A DNA stretch of 64,000 bases from Martinezella tropici (lineage in GTDB: Bacteria; Pseudomonadota; Alphaproteobacteria; Rhizobiales; Rhizobiaceae): contig JUHI01000003.1 in NCBI GenBank assembly GCA_000799755.1, forward strand, positions 372,001 to 436,000, written 5' to 3'. Below, one piece after another: positions 8,946-17,681 of the stretch (position 1 is its first letter; the number at the start of each line of letters is the position of its first letter). Made by a program: the position numbers and the translations under genes. The notes beneath the pieces are model-generated. The model searched no databases, had not been told where the DNA came from, and was given only the letters and a program-made list of their open reading frames with translations.

Positions 8946-9607
8946 GTGAAGCGGACGTCGTCTTCGATTTCGATCGCGCCAGCCGCATCGGCCTCAACGA
9001 AGCCGTGTTCTGCGAAGGTAAAAGCGCAGAACAGATCGCAGCGATCCTCAAGGATGCTAAGACACGTGGCGTTGGCCTGCTGCTGACCCGGCTTGATGCC
9101 GGTAAGCTCGCCGCACTCCCGGAGGAATTGGTCGCCGATATCGATTACTGCCTGCTTTCGCGCACGGCATTCTGCGGACCTTTGCAGCCGGCACGCATCA
9201 ACGGCAAGATAACGATCGTCGCGGCCGGCACCTCGGATTCGGGGGTTGCAAGGGAAGCTGCGCGCACTCTTCGTCACGCAGGCGTTCAGGCAACGCTAAT
9301 AACCGATGTGGGCGTTGCCGGTCTCTGGCGGTTGATGGAGCGCATCGACGAGATCCGGCGGCATCCCATCGTCATCGCGGTGGCCGGCATGGATGCGGCC
9401 CTTGCCAGCGTGCTTGGCGGGCTCGTGGACGGCGCGTTGATCGCCGTGCCGACTTCCGTTGGATATGGCGCGTCGGAAGGCGGGCGAACGGCGCTGAATG
9501 CGATGCTTGCAAGCTGCGCGCCAGGTATCACCGTCTGCAATATCGACAATGGCTACGGCGCGGCCTGCGCCGCCCTGCGTATTTTGACGATTCTTGGAGC
9601 CCGCTGA
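8942..9607 (+). CDS. larB: LarB, nicotinate adenine dinucleotide carboxylase/hydrolase
   Basis: I choose ATG 8942, which overlaps the larE stop (ATGA), giving 221 residues; longer upstream readings run inside larE. LarB carboxylates nicotinic acid adenine dinucleotide at C5 and hydrolyses it, the first step toward the nickel pincer. It resembles the PurE fold: VAAGTSDSGVAREAARTLR, then VAVAGMDAALASVLGGLVDG and VPTSVGYGASEGG are the family landmarks. With larC and larE the cofactor pathway is complete; no larD channel or nickel importer is seen here. Confidence 0.92.
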   Translation: MSEADVVFDFDRASRIGLNEAVFCEGKSAEQIAAILKDAKTRGVGLLLTRLDAGKLAALPEELVADIDYCLLSRTAFCGPLQPARINGKITIVAAGTSDSGVAREAARTLRHAGVQATLITDVGVAGLWRLMERIDEIRRHPIVIAVAGMDAALASVLGGLVDGALIAVPTSVGYGASEGGRTALNAMLASCAPGITVCNIDNGYGAACAALRILTILGAR

Positions 9608-9627
9608 TCACCGAATTATCGATGAGA

Positions 9628-9650
9628 GGAGACGCGCCACGCGCGCCTCC
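9628..9650. terminator. Stem-loop between convergent larB and FAH-family genes
   Basis: GGAGACGCGC at 9628-9637 pairs with GCGCGCCTCC at 9641-9650 with one mismatch and a 3-base loop. It sits in the 53-bp gap between two convergent genes, where a bidirectional terminator is expected. No long T-run follows on either strand, so strength is uncertain. Confidence 0.5.
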
Positions 9651-9660
9651 CATTTCGTTA

Positions 9661-10506
9661 TCAAGCCGCGTTGACGGTGAGTTGGGTCTGTTCGCCAAGG
9701 CCCTCGATACCGAGCTTGATCGTCTGTCCGGCGGTGAGGAAAAGCGGCGGCTTCATGCCAAGACCAACGCCCGGCGGCGTGCCGGTTGAAATGATGTCGC
9801 CCGGCTGCAGACTCATGAATTGCGAGATGTAGTGCACGAGGAAGGCGACACCGAAGATCATCGTCTTCGTCGAGCCGTTCTGGCGCATCGTGCCATCGAC
9901 CGACAGCCACATCTTCAGGTTCTGCGGATCGGCAACCTCATCCCGCGTCACCATCCACGGTCCGATCGGGCCGAAACTGTCGGCCGACTTGCCCTTGGTC
10001 CACTGCCCGCCGCGCTCGGCCTGGAATTCGCGTTCCGAAACGTCGTTGATGAGGCAATAGCCGGCGACATGCTTCATGGCATCGGCTTGCGGAACGTAAC
10101 GCGCCTCATCGCCGATGACGACGCCGAGTTCGACCTCCCAATCGGTTTTCTTCGAATTGCGGGGAATGATAACATTGTCGTTGGGGCCGGTAATCGCGCT
10201 TGTCGCCTTCATGAACAGGATCGGCTCCGCGGGGATTGCGGCGCCGGTCTCCGCTGCGTGGTCGGCATAGTTGAGACCAACGCAGATGAACTTGCCGACC
10301 CGAGCGACACAGGGTCCATAGCGGCCGGGATCGGTAACCAGCGGCAGGCTGGCGGGATCGACAGCCGCAAGTCTGGCAAGGCCGGCAGACGTCAGCGTCT
10401 CAGCGCCGATGTCGTCCACCTTGCCGCTGAGATCGCGCACTGCGCCAGTGCCATCGAGCATGCCGGGCTTTTCCGCGCCGCGTGCTCCGTATCGTATGAG
10501 CTTCAT
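9661..10506 (-). CDS. Fumarylacetoacetase-family hydrolase, probably 2,4-diketo-3-deoxy-L-fuconate/rhamnonate hydrolase
   Basis: 281 residues from ATG 10506, chosen because AAGGAG lies upstream and the product then begins MKLIRYG, the normal opening of this subfamily; the longer frame only adds a non-conserved tail. Metal-binding acids are visible in DWEVELG and in INDVSERE, and the C-terminal motif is GDIISTGTPPGVG. Close relatives cleave 2,4-diketo-3-deoxy sugar acids to pyruvate plus lactate. It is last in a minus-strand operon behind a matching short-chain dehydrogenase. Ureidoglycolate-lyase-like or other FAH reactions cannot be excluded. Confidence 0.8.
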   Translation of the reverse strand: MKLIRYGARGAEKPGMLDGTGAVRDLSGKVDDIGAETLTSAGLARLAAVDPASLPLVTDPGRYGPCVARVGKFICVGLNYADHAAETGAAIPAEPILFMKATSAITGPNDNVIIPRNSKKTDWEVELGVVIGDEARYVPQADAMKHVAGYCLINDVSEREFQAERGGQWTKGKSADSFGPIGPWMVTRDEVADPQNLKMWLSVDGTMRQNGSTKTMIFGVAFLVHYISQFMSLQPGDIISTGTPPGVGLGMKPPLFLTAGQTIKLGIEGLGEQTQLTVNAA

Positions 10507-10537
10507 TCCAGGCTCCTTCTTGAAAACAAAGTGACGA

Positions 10538-11281
10538 TCAGGCGTTTGCCCAGCCGCCATCGATGACGATGGCGTTACCGGTCATGAAGGCGGATTCGTT
10601 GCTGGCGAGATAAACCACGAGATCGGCCACCTCCTCAGCGGTTCCGAGCCGTCCCATCGGCTGGCGTGCGATGAAACTCGCACGCGCCTGGTCATAGTCG
10701 CCGAGCGCCCGCATACGATCCTGCAGGGAAGGACTTTCGACCGTTCCGGGACAAATCGCATTGGCCCGAATGCCCTTCGTCACATAGTCGAGTGCTACGG
10801 ATTTCGTGAGACCGATGACGGCAGCCTTGGTGGTGCCATAGATGAAGCGATTGGGTGCGGCGATCACGGTCGAGGCGACAGACGCCATGTTGACGATTGA
10901 ACCGCCGCCGCGTTCGATCATGCCTGGCAGGAAGGCACGGATCATCCGATACATGGCGCGAATGTTGAGGTTGACCGAGAAATCGAAAGCGTCCTCGTCG
11001 CAATCGAGAATGGCGCCGTTATGGACGAAGCCGGCGCAATTGAAGAGAATGTCCGGCGCTTCGATGCTCTTGGAGAATGCCTGGATGTCCTCTGTGTTCA
11101 GCACGTCCAGCTTGCGCACGGAAACGCCGGCATGATCGCGCAACGTTTCCAGCTTGGCTTCATCGAGGTCGGTTGCCCAGACCTTTGCTCCTTCCCTCAG
11201 AAAGGCAAGTACCGTGGCGCGCCCCATCCCTTGCCCCGCCGCTGTGACGACGGCGGTCTTGCCCTCAAGTCTTCCTGTCAT
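10538..11281 (-). CDS. Short-chain dehydrogenase, 2-keto-3-deoxy-L-fuconate dehydrogenase-like
   Basis: 247 residues, classical SDR. The cofactor motif is AAGQGMGR near residue 14, NCAG is in the middle, and the catalytic Ser and YxxxK are in NMASVASTV and [10 protein letters not shown]. The opening [19 protein letters not shown] resembles 2-keto-3-deoxy-L-fuconate dehydrogenases, whose diketo product is the substrate of the FAH-family hydrolase encoded 31 bp further on. In that route the final products are pyruvate and L-lactate. Homology to human BDH2-type enzymes leaves other hydroxyacid substrates possible. Confidence 0.82.
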   Translation of the reverse strand: MTGRLEGKTAVVTAAGQGMGRATVLAFLREGAKVWATDLDEAKLETLRDHAGVSVRKLDVLNTEDIQAFSKSIEAPDILFNCAGFVHNGAILDCDEDAFDFSVNLNIRAMYRMIRAFLPGMIERGGGSIVNMASVASTVIAAPNRFIYGTTKAAVIGLTKSVALDYVTKGIRANAICPGTVESPSLQDRMRALGDYDQARASFIARQPMGRLGTAEEVADLVVYLASNESAFMTGNAIVIDGGWANA

Positions 11282-11301
11282 TTGAAACCCTCGATCGGTG
11301 T

Positions 11302-12021
11302 TTAGTCGGATTGCTCCTCAGCGAGGCCGACACGGCTTGCGGCACCGTGGAGATGCGCACGCATCGCCTCCTGAGCCTCGGCTTCATTCCTTGTCTCGAT
11401 GGCATCGAGAATGCGCTGATGTTCGCCAAGCGTGACGGCGGCGAGATCCTCGGACCCTCGCTGATTACCGGAGGCCAGAATGCTCTCTCGCACTTTTTCG
11501 GAGACGAAAGTCAAAAACTGAAGCATGTAGACATTACCGGTCGCAGCCGCGACGGTCTTGTGGAACTGAAGATCGGTTTTCAGCCACATGACGCTGCCAT
11601 AAGGTGCTGCCTGCATCGTTGCGAGCGCATCCTTCATGGCCTGCAAATCCTCGTCGCTGCGGCGACGCGCGGCAAGGGCTGCCGCCTGCACTTCAAGAAT
11701 GCCGCGCAGCTCGAACAGGGACTGGAAGGCATTGGCCTGCTGCAAAGCGTCGAAATCGATGGTCAGCACCGTGGTATTCGGCTGGTCCGCCACGAAAGCG
11801 CCTCGGCCCTGTTGCGACCAGATCCGACCCTCCGAACGCAGACGGGCAATCGCTTCGCGAACGACATTGCGGCTGACACCGAACGTCTGCGCCAGTTGCT
11901 GTTCCGTCGGCAGTTGGTCGCCGGGCCGCAAACGTCCCTGCGCGATTTCGCGTGAAATCGAGCTTGCTACCAATGTCGACAAATGCGGGCCTCGATTGAC
12001 CTTGTCCAATTTCAGCGTCAT
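11302..12021 (-). CDS. GntR-family regulator, FCD subfamily
   Basis: 239 residues. The winged helix-turn-helix (GRLRPGDQLPTEQQLAQTF, then GVSRNVVREAIARLRSEG) is followed by a helical FCD domain. It begins 3 bp after the stop of the FAD dehydrogenase gene and ends 20 bp before the SDR gene, so it is encoded within the operon it probably controls. A long inverted repeat at 13525-13613 upstream of the operon is a candidate operator. Effector likely an organic acid, by family. Confidence 0.87.
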   Translation of the reverse strand: MTLKLDKVNRGPHLSTLVASSISREIAQGRLRPGDQLPTEQQLAQTFGVSRNVVREAIARLRSEGRIWSQQGRGAFVADQPNTTVLTIDFDALQQANAFQSLFELRGILEVQAAALAARRRSDEDLQAMKDALATMQAAPYGSVMWLKTDLQFHKTVAAATGNVYMLQFLTFVSEKVRESILASGNQRGSEDLAAVTLGEHQRILDAIETRNEAEAQEAMRAHLHGAASRVGLAEEQSD

Positions 12022-12024
12022 GTC

Positions 12025-13470
12025 CTAGCCCCCTGCTTTCCCTTGCGCGCTTGCCAGAATCCGGCCTTCGCTCAGCAAATGCTCCGGATCGAATGCGTCC
12101 TTGATCCGGCGTGCCAGCTCCAACGTCAAGGGATCGGCCCGCTTCAGAAAAGCGGCCTGCTTGATCTTGCCAATCCCATGTTCGGCGCTGATTGAACCGC
12201 CATGCCGGTCGACGACATCGAAGATCACCTCTTCGGTCGCGTGGAACAAGCTATCGTATTCCTCTGCGGGCATATCCTCCGGCGGCACGATGTTCAGATG
12301 GATATTGCCGTCGCCGACATGGCCGTAGGTCACGGCGATCGCTTCCGGGTACTTGTCCGCAAGTGCGGCCAGGGTTTCGGAAACGAAGGCAGCGATGCTC
12401 GATATCGAAACGGACACATCCGTGCGCAGATACCGTCCACCGCGGCCCTGGGCCTCCACCATCATTTCCCTGAGCAGCCAAAGCCGCTCACCCTGCGCCT
12501 TGCTGCTCGCGATGACACCATCGAGCACGAGGTCGGACGCATCGGCGAAGAAGCCTTCAAGCAGCGCCTTCAGATCGACGCGACCGGCGGCAGACGCCTC
12601 GATCAGCACATAGACCGGATAGGACTGGCTCAGCGGATCGTTGAGATCCTCCCTGGCGTTGATGGCGATCTCGATACCGCCCCGCAAGATGAGCTCGAAA
12701 GCGGTCAGTAGATCGCTGCATTGCCGCCGCGCCCGCGCATAAAGCTGCATTGCTGCCTCGACGGACTCAAGGCCGACCAGCGCCGTCTCAACCTGTTCAG
12801 GCTTCGGAAACACTTTGAGGGCAGCGGCCGCGACGATGCCGAGCGTCCCTTCCGCTCCGATGAAGAGCTGCTTCAGATCGTAACCGCGATTGTCCTTGCG
12901 CAGGGTTCTGAGCCCGTTCCAGATGCGCCCGTCAGCCAAGACAACCTCCAGTCCGAGCACCAGATCTCGGGTCATGCCGTAGCGCAGCACATTGAAACCG
13001 CCCGCGTTGGTGGAGACGTTTCCGCCGATGCGGCAACTGCCCTGCGCGCCGAACGTGATCGGCAAGATACAGTCGGCAGCTTCCGCGTGGCGCTTGGCAT
13101 CCTCCAGAATGCATCCGGCCTCCACCACCATCGCAAAATCGATCGGATTGACCGAGCGCACCTTGTTCATGCGCTCGAGCGAGACGACGACTTCCCCTTC
13201 CGGAAAGCTCGCAACCGCCGCACCGACGAGACCAGTCAAGCCGCCCTGTGGCACGACATGCATGCCGAGTTCGTGGCAGCAGGCCATGAAATAGCTGAGC
13301 TCCTCGGTCGATCGCGGCCGAGCGACCGCAAGCGGCCTGCCATAGTGATCGCCCGACCAATCGCGGCTGTAACGTTCTAATGCTTCCGCATCCGTTAGAA
13401 GCAGATCCGTCGGCATCGCGGCAGAAAGGGCTGCAAGCGCTCTTTCCTTGAGGGGCGACTGGGCGTTCAT
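12025..13470 (-). CDS. FAD-linked D-2-hydroxyacid dehydrogenase (D-lactate dehydrogenase / GlcD family)
   Basis: 481 residues from ATG 13470, preceded by GGAGC and giving MNAQSPLKERAL; an upstream ATG at 13539 would reach into the promoter repeat. The N-terminal half is a PCMH-type FAD domain (VVPQGGLTGLVGAAV; GSCRIGGNVSTNAGG). The C-terminal half is the FAD-oxidase C domain with GHVGDGNIHLN and the HGIG motif in SAEHGIGK, which supply metal ligands and active-site histidine. The family oxidises D-lactate, D-2-hydroxyglutarate or glycolate into the quinone pool or cytochrome c. First gene of the minus-strand operon and a natural partner for LarA. Confidence 0.87.
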   Translation of the reverse strand: MNAQSPLKERALAALSAAMPTDLLLTDAEALERYSRDWSGDHYGRPLAVARPRSTEELSYFMACCHELGMHVVPQGGLTGLVGAAVASFPEGEVVVSLERMNKVRSVNPIDFAMVVEAGCILEDAKRHAEAADCILPITFGAQGSCRIGGNVSTNAGGFNVLRYGMTRDLVLGLEVVLADGRIWNGLRTLRKDNRGYDLKQLFIGAEGTLGIVAAAALKVFPKPEQVETALVGLESVEAAMQLYARARRQCSDLLTAFELILRGGIEIAINAREDLNDPLSQSYPVYVLIEASAAGRVDLKALLEGFFADASDLVLDGVIASSKAQGERLWLLREMMVEAQGRGGRYLRTDVSVSISSIAAFVSETLAALADKYPEAIAVTYGHVGDGNIHLNIVPPEDMPAEEYDSLFHATEEVIFDVVDRHGGSISAEHGIGKIKQAAFLKRADPLTLELARRIKDAFDPEHLLSEGRILASAQGKAGG

Positions 13471-13524
13471 CTTTTGCTCCGACTCAATCTCTGAAAACGG
13501 CTGGACAATTAGGTCACTTACATG

Positions 13525-13613
13525 GTTATCATACAACACTGGTTTCCAACATCAAGTGCATGGACCAGTTCCATCGCCCCGCTCTCGCTAAAAACCAGTG
13601 TAAAAACGATAAC
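13525..13613. promoter_or_regulatory. Long interrupted inverted repeat in the divergent promoter region
   Basis: GTTATC, 6 bases, CACTGGTTT (13525-13545) is mirrored by AAACCAGTG, 7 bases, GATAAC (13592-13613), with 46 bp between the arms. The pair lies between the FAD dehydrogenase (minus) and glyoxalase (plus) genes. The spacing suits two operator sites on a divergent promoter, perhaps for the GntR protein at 11302. Function is inferred. Confidence 0.5.
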
Positions 13614-13632
13614 TTGCAGGAGGATTCGCATT

Positions 13633-14046
13633 ATGACCGCAACGTCCGGCCAATTTCGCATGATGCATACGATGATCCGTGTTTTCGATCTTGATCGATC
13701 GATCAAGTTCTACACCGAGCTGCTCGGAATGAAGCTGCTTCGCAAGGACGACTATCCGGGCGGAAAGTTTACCAACGCCTTTGTCGGCTACGGCCCGGAG
13801 GAGACGGATACAGTTGTCGAACTGACCTACAACTGGGGCCGGGAAGAGCCCTATGAACTCGGCACCGGCTTCGGCCACCTGGCCCTTGGCGTCAACGACA
13901 TTTACGCCGTCTGCGCCGCACTGGAAAAGCAGGGTGCAAAGATCCCGCGTCCGCCGGGTCCTATGCTGCATGGAACGACACACATCGCCTTCATCGAAGA
14001 CCCGGATGGCTACAAGATCGAGCTGATCGGCCTCGACACGATGTAA
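13633..14046 (+). CDS. gloA: Glyoxalase I (lactoylglutathione lyase)
   Basis: 137 residues from ATG 13633, with AGGAGG about 10 bases upstream; an earlier in-frame ATG (13522) would place unrelated sequence in front. The enzyme turns the methylglyoxal-glutathione hemithioacetal into S-lactoylglutathione, which glyoxalase II hydrolyses to D-lactate. The four metal-ligand positions of the GloA type are visible: His in MMHTMIRV, Glu in VVELTYNW, His in GFGHLALGV and Glu in GYKIELIG. A strong terminator follows. Its placement beside a D-2-hydroxyacid dehydrogenase fits D-lactate disposal. Confidence 0.93.
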   Translation: MTATSGQFRMMHTMIRVFDLDRSIKFYTELLGMKLLRKDDYPGGKFTNAFVGYGPEETDTVVELTYNWGREEPYELGTGFGHLALGVNDIYAVCAALEKQGAKIPRPPGPMLHGTTHIAFIEDPDGYKIELIGLDTM

Positions 14047-14065
14047 CCATCCTTCTTGCACTTGG

Positions 14066-14096
14066 AGGCCGCATCGCAGCATGCGGCCTTTTTCTT
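14066..14096 (+). terminator. Rho-independent terminator after gloA
   Basis: A perfect 9-bp stem (AGGCCGCAT at 14066-14074, ATGCGGCCT at 14081-14089, 6-base loop) runs into a T-rich tract (CCTTTTTCTTT). It ends the gloA transcript 20 bp after the stop codon. Confidence 0.88.
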
Positions 14097-14122
14097 TGTG
14101 AGCCGTCATCATCGCCACCCGA

Positions 14123-15091
14123 TCATTTGATGATGGCGATCTTGCTGCGGTCGATCGTGATCGCGACCGCAAGAATGAGAACGGCGCCAAAGACGACGTT
14201 TTCCGCGAAGATGTTGATCCCGACGAATGTCATGCCGATGCGGACGATCGAAATGATCAGCGCGCCGACGGCGGTTCGCGCCACGCCGCCGAGGCCACCG
14301 GTAATCGCCGTACCGCCGACGATGACAGCCGCTATGGCGGGCAGGAGCAGTTGGTTCGCAAGGTTGGGTGAGCCGCTCGACAGGCGCGCGGCCAATATGG
14401 TCCCGGCGATGGCCGCGAGCATGCCTGAGATCGCAAAGGCGGCAATCTTCGTGCGCTCGACATTGATGCCGGCGGCGATCGCTGCCGGTTCGCCCGCGCC
14501 GATCGCCAGACTATGCCGCCCGAATCGCGTGTAGCGCAGTCCGACATAGGCGAGAACGCCGATGACAGCGGCAATCCAGATCACCGTGGGCAAACCGGCA
14601 AAGGTGCCATTGATCCAGGCCGTATTCTGGCGGCCCCCTTCCTCGATGGTAATTGCCCGTCCAGCCGCGGCCCAGAGCGCAATGCCGGCAACGACACCGC
14701 CGGTGGCAAGCGTCGCCACAAAGGATGGCACCTTCAACCGGACATGCACGTAGCCGCTTAGAATGCCGAAGGCGAGACCGGACAATATCGCTACGGGAAA
14801 GGCCAGCGCTCCGATCTGCGGCAGCAACTGAGCAAGAATGACGCTCGCAAGCGACGCTACCGCCTGGATCGACAGATCAATGCCGCCGATGAGAATGACG
14901 AAGGTCACGCCCGCGGCGAGAATGAAGAGCACGGCCGTATTCGAAAGAAGCAGGATGAGCGTATCGCCAGTCAGGAAGCCCGGCGCGGCAACCTCGACAA
15001 TGAGCACCAGAACCACGAGCAAGGCGGGCGGTATCGCGCCTTGCATCCAACCGGTGGCGAGAAGCGATTTGATATCCTTCATGCGTTCCAT
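14123..15091 (-). CDS. Ribose-type sugar ABC importer permease (second permease)
   Basis: About 322 residues. Of three nearby ATGs I take 15091, five bases after GAGGAGG; 15094 and 15082 are alternatives. Many hydrophobic segments are visible, with the RbsC-family landmarks GGIDLSIQAVASLASV and INVERTKIAAFAISGMLAAIAG. Last gene of a minus-strand operon: receptor, permease, ATPase, permease. Having two distinct permeases instead of one RbsC resembles the rhamnose-type and autoinducer-type CUT2 systems. Sugar not known. Confidence 0.88.
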   Translation of the reverse strand: MERMKDIKSLLATGWMQGAIPPALLVVLVLIVEVAAPGFLTGDTLILLLSNTAVLFILAAGVTFVILIGGIDLSIQAVASLASVILAQLLPQIGALAFPVAILSGLAFGILSGYVHVRLKVPSFVATLATGGVVAGIALWAAAGRAITIEEGGRQNTAWINGTFAGLPTVIWIAAVIGVLAYVGLRYTRFGRHSLAIGAGEPAAIAAGINVERTKIAAFAISGMLAAIAGTILAARLSSGSPNLANQLLLPAIAAVIVGGTAITGGLGGVARTAVGALIISIVRIGMTFVGINIFAENVVFGAVLILAVAITIDRSKIAIIK

Positions 15092-15101
15092 CATCTCCTC
15101 C

Positions 15102-16604
15102 TCATACCATTGCCCGCACCAGATCGACCTGATCCGGCTTGTTGCCCGGTGTCGCGTCGAAATGAGCCGTCACCGCACCGTCGCGCATCACAAGCACCCG
15201 GTGGGAGAGCCCGATCGTCTCCTCCAGCGTGTCGGAGATCAAAAGGATCGCGACGCCCTGCGCAGACAATTCGCGGACAAGCTCGTAGACTTCCTCCTTG
15301 GCGCCGACATCGAGCCCGCGGGTCGGATGATCGAGAACAAGAATCCGCGAGCCGGCGGTCATCCATCGCGCCAGCACGACTTTCTGCTGGTTGCCGCCGG
15401 AGAGCTTGCGGCAAGCGATGTCCGGGCCTGGCGCCTTGATACGCAGCCGCTTGATCCAGTCGCTGGCAAGCCGGCGTTCGCGGCCGTAGCTGATGGCACC
15501 GTTTCGCATGACGCAGGAGAGATCAGCCAGGCTAATGTTCTCGGCGATAGAGAGAAACATCACGAGACCTTCGAGGCGGCGCTCGCGCGGGATATAGCCG
15601 ACGCGCTTGCGGACGGCCTGCTCGGGCGAGCGAAACTGGACTGGCTCGCCGTTGATTTTAAGGATCCCGCCAGTGTGGGTAAGAAAGCCGCCAATGGCGC
15701 GGGTCACTTCCTCACGACCGGAGCCGACGACACCGGCAATGCCGACGATCTCGCCGGCCCTGATCTGCAGATCGACATCGCGGAATGCGCCTTCGATCGA
15801 CAAACGGCTGGCATCGACGACAATCTCGCTGCGCGGCGGAAGCTGCTTGTCTTCCTTGTAATAGGTGGCCTGCAGACCGCGACCCACCATGATTTCGTGC
15901 AACTCAGGTCCCGTCACATCCGCAGCCTGATGTTCAGCGACGACCTGACCATCCTTCATGGTATAGACGCGATCGGAAATGCGCAGGACTTCGTCCAGCC
16001 GGTGCGACACGAAAACAAAGCTCGCTCGCGACTTCAGCGATCGTACGCGCCTGAACAGAACGTCGATATCGCTGCCGCTGAGCACGGATGTCGGTTCGTC
16101 GAGAAGGATAATCAGCGGGCGGGAGACCGTCTCCTCGAGCGTCAGCGCCTTGGCAAGCTCGACCATTTGGCGAGCGGCAAATGTCAGCTCGGAGGTTCGC
16201 GCGGTAACGTCGATGTCAACGCCGATCTTGGCGAGCTGCCGCCTGGCGGCTTCTCGCATTGCCCTCCAGTTCATGATCCCGAGGCGGACGAACTGATCCT
16301 CCTGTCCGAGATAGATGTTCTCGGCAACGGAAAGATTCAGCAGCAGCGATTGCTCCTGAAACACCATGCCGATGCCATGGACGGCGCCATCGCGCGCATT
16401 ATGCAGCTTCAGCGGCTTGCCATCGAGCATAAGCGTGCCGCCGTCCGGCTGGTGTGTCCCGGCAAGGATGCGCATGAGGGTCGATTTGCCGGCGCCGTTT
16501 TCGCCGATCAATCCGACGACCTCGTTCGGCCTGATGTCCAGGGAGACATCCTTCAATGCGGGAACGCCTGCGAAGGATTTACTGATCCGGTTGGTTGAGA
16601 GCAT
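15102..16604 (-). CDS. Ribose-type sugar ABC importer ATPase, two fused ATP domains
   Basis: 500 residues from ATG 16604, which gives MLSTNRISKSFAGVPALKD, the normal RbsA-family opening; the longer frame upstream is an out-of-frame reading of the permease gene. Domain 1 has Walker A GENGAGKST and Walker B IILLDEPTSVLS, with a weak signature LTFAARQMVELAKAL. Domain 2 has the degenerate P-loop GVVGSGREE and a good signature LSGGNQQKVVLARWM. This asymmetry is standard for CUT2 ATPases. It lies between the two permease genes with gaps of a few bases. Confidence 0.92.
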   Translation of the reverse strand: MLSTNRISKSFAGVPALKDVSLDIRPNEVVGLIGENGAGKSTLMRILAGTHQPDGGTLMLDGKPLKLHNARDGAVHGIGMVFQEQSLLLNLSVAENIYLGQEDQFVRLGIMNWRAMREAARRQLAKIGVDIDVTARTSELTFAARQMVELAKALTLEETVSRPLIILLDEPTSVLSGSDIDVLFRRVRSLKSRASFVFVSHRLDEVLRISDRVYTMKDGQVVAEHQAADVTGPELHEIMVGRGLQATYYKEDKQLPPRSEIVVDASRLSIEGAFRDVDLQIRAGEIVGIAGVVGSGREEVTRAIGGFLTHTGGILKINGEPVQFRSPEQAVRKRVGYIPRERRLEGLVMFLSIAENISLADLSCVMRNGAISYGRERRLASDWIKRLRIKAPGPDIACRKLSGGNQQKVVLARWMTAGSRILVLDHPTRGLDVGAKEEVYELVRELSAQGVAILLISDTLEETIGLSHRVLVMRDGAVTAHFDATPGNKPDQVDLVRAMV

Positions 16605-16609
16605 GGCGG

Positions 16610-17593
16610 TCACTTCACGATCTGGAGACGCAGGCGGTCGAGCGACAGCGCAACAGCGGCAATGATCATCAGCCCCTGAACCGTCTGCTGCACATAAGGA
16701 GAGATGCCGAGCAGGATCATGCCGTTGCTGAGCACCGTGACGATCAGCACCCCAATCAGCGTATTGACGACGCCACCCTCGCCGCCCGTCAGCGCGGTCC
16801 CGCCGACGACAACGGCCGTGACCGCGGCGAAGAGACGACCATCGGCGATAACGGCATCCGAGCGGCCAAGCTGGGCGGCGGCCAACACACCGGCGACACC
16901 GAAGAAGAAGCCGGCGAGCCCGAACGCCATGATGCGTACGCGGCGAAGGTTGATGCCTGAGAGTTCGGCGACATCCTCGCCGCCGCCGATCGCCATGATG
17001 TGGCGCCCGAGCCTGGTATAATACTGGACCGTACAGGCAAGCAGGAATGCGCCAAGTGCCACCCACACCGCAAACGGCAGGCCAAGCAGGCGAGCAAGCG
17101 CGAGATCCCGGATCGACGGGTCCATCAGTCGCACGGCTGAGCCGCCGAGCATATACACCGAAATGCCGAGGCCGATGAACCAGACGCCGAGCGTCGCCAT
17201 GAAGGATGGAATCCTGAGGAATGTCTGGATGATGCCGGTCGTAAGGCCCATGACTGTACTTGCAGCAATCGCGGCGATGACGGCCAGCCAGCCATAGGAG
17301 TTCGCGTTCGCATCATTGGTGGCCAGCAGCACGGTCACCATGGCGGCAATCGAAAGCGATCCTTCGACGGAAAGATCGATGCTGCCGAGCAGGATAATGA
17401 AGGTCAATCCCATCGCAAGCGTCAATGGCACGGCGGCGGAGTTAGCGATGCGAACCAGATTCCGCGGCTCGATAAAATTGGGATTGGCGAGGCTGATCAG
17501 GATGCAAAGCGCGATCAGTACGAGGACCGGAGCGTAGGCGCGCAGGCGTTTGGCATTCGCCTGGCTGAAAAGGCGGCTTCCAATCGTTGGCAT
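16610..17593 (-). CDS. Ribose-type sugar ABC importer permease (first permease)
   Basis: 327 residues from ATG 17593, the usual family length. An in-frame GTG at 17770 would add 59 residues of low-complexity Ala/Ser sequence and overlap the receptor gene, so I disfavour it. Landmarks are LLGSIDLSVEGSLSIAA, INLRRVRIMAFGLAGFFFG and VVVGGTALTGGEGG. It pairs with the second permease encoded past the ATPase gene to form the channel. Separated from the receptor gene by about 160 bp containing a hairpin. Confidence 0.85.
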   Translation of the reverse strand: MPTIGSRLFSQANAKRLRAYAPVLVLIALCILISLANPNFIEPRNLVRIANSAAVPLTLAMGLTFIILLGSIDLSVEGSLSIAAMVTVLLATNDANANSYGWLAVIAAIAASTVMGLTTGIIQTFLRIPSFMATLGVWFIGLGISVYMLGGSAVRLMDPSIRDLALARLLGLPFAVWVALGAFLLACTVQYYTRLGRHIMAIGGGEDVAELSGINLRRVRIMAFGLAGFFFGVAGVLAAAQLGRSDAVIADGRLFAAVTAVVVGGTALTGGEGGVVNTLIGVLIVTVLSNGMILLGISPYVQQTVQGLMIIAAVALSLDRLRLQIVK

Positions 17594-17681
17594 GGCGTTC
17601 GCCCGCTCGCTTTCCTGATTGGGTTTGATGTGTTCGGCATTGACGGTCAACAGATTATACCTCGCTGCGGCATCAGGGGAA

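Noticed and set aside
13525..13613. Inverted repeat as ends of a small mobile element
   Set aside because: Only 46 bp lie between the arms, there is no transposase and no target duplication visible; operator pair is the simpler reading.
16605..17066. N-terminal extension of the ribose-type ATPase
   Set aside because: It overlaps the permease gene in another frame; ATPase homology begins only at ATG 16604.
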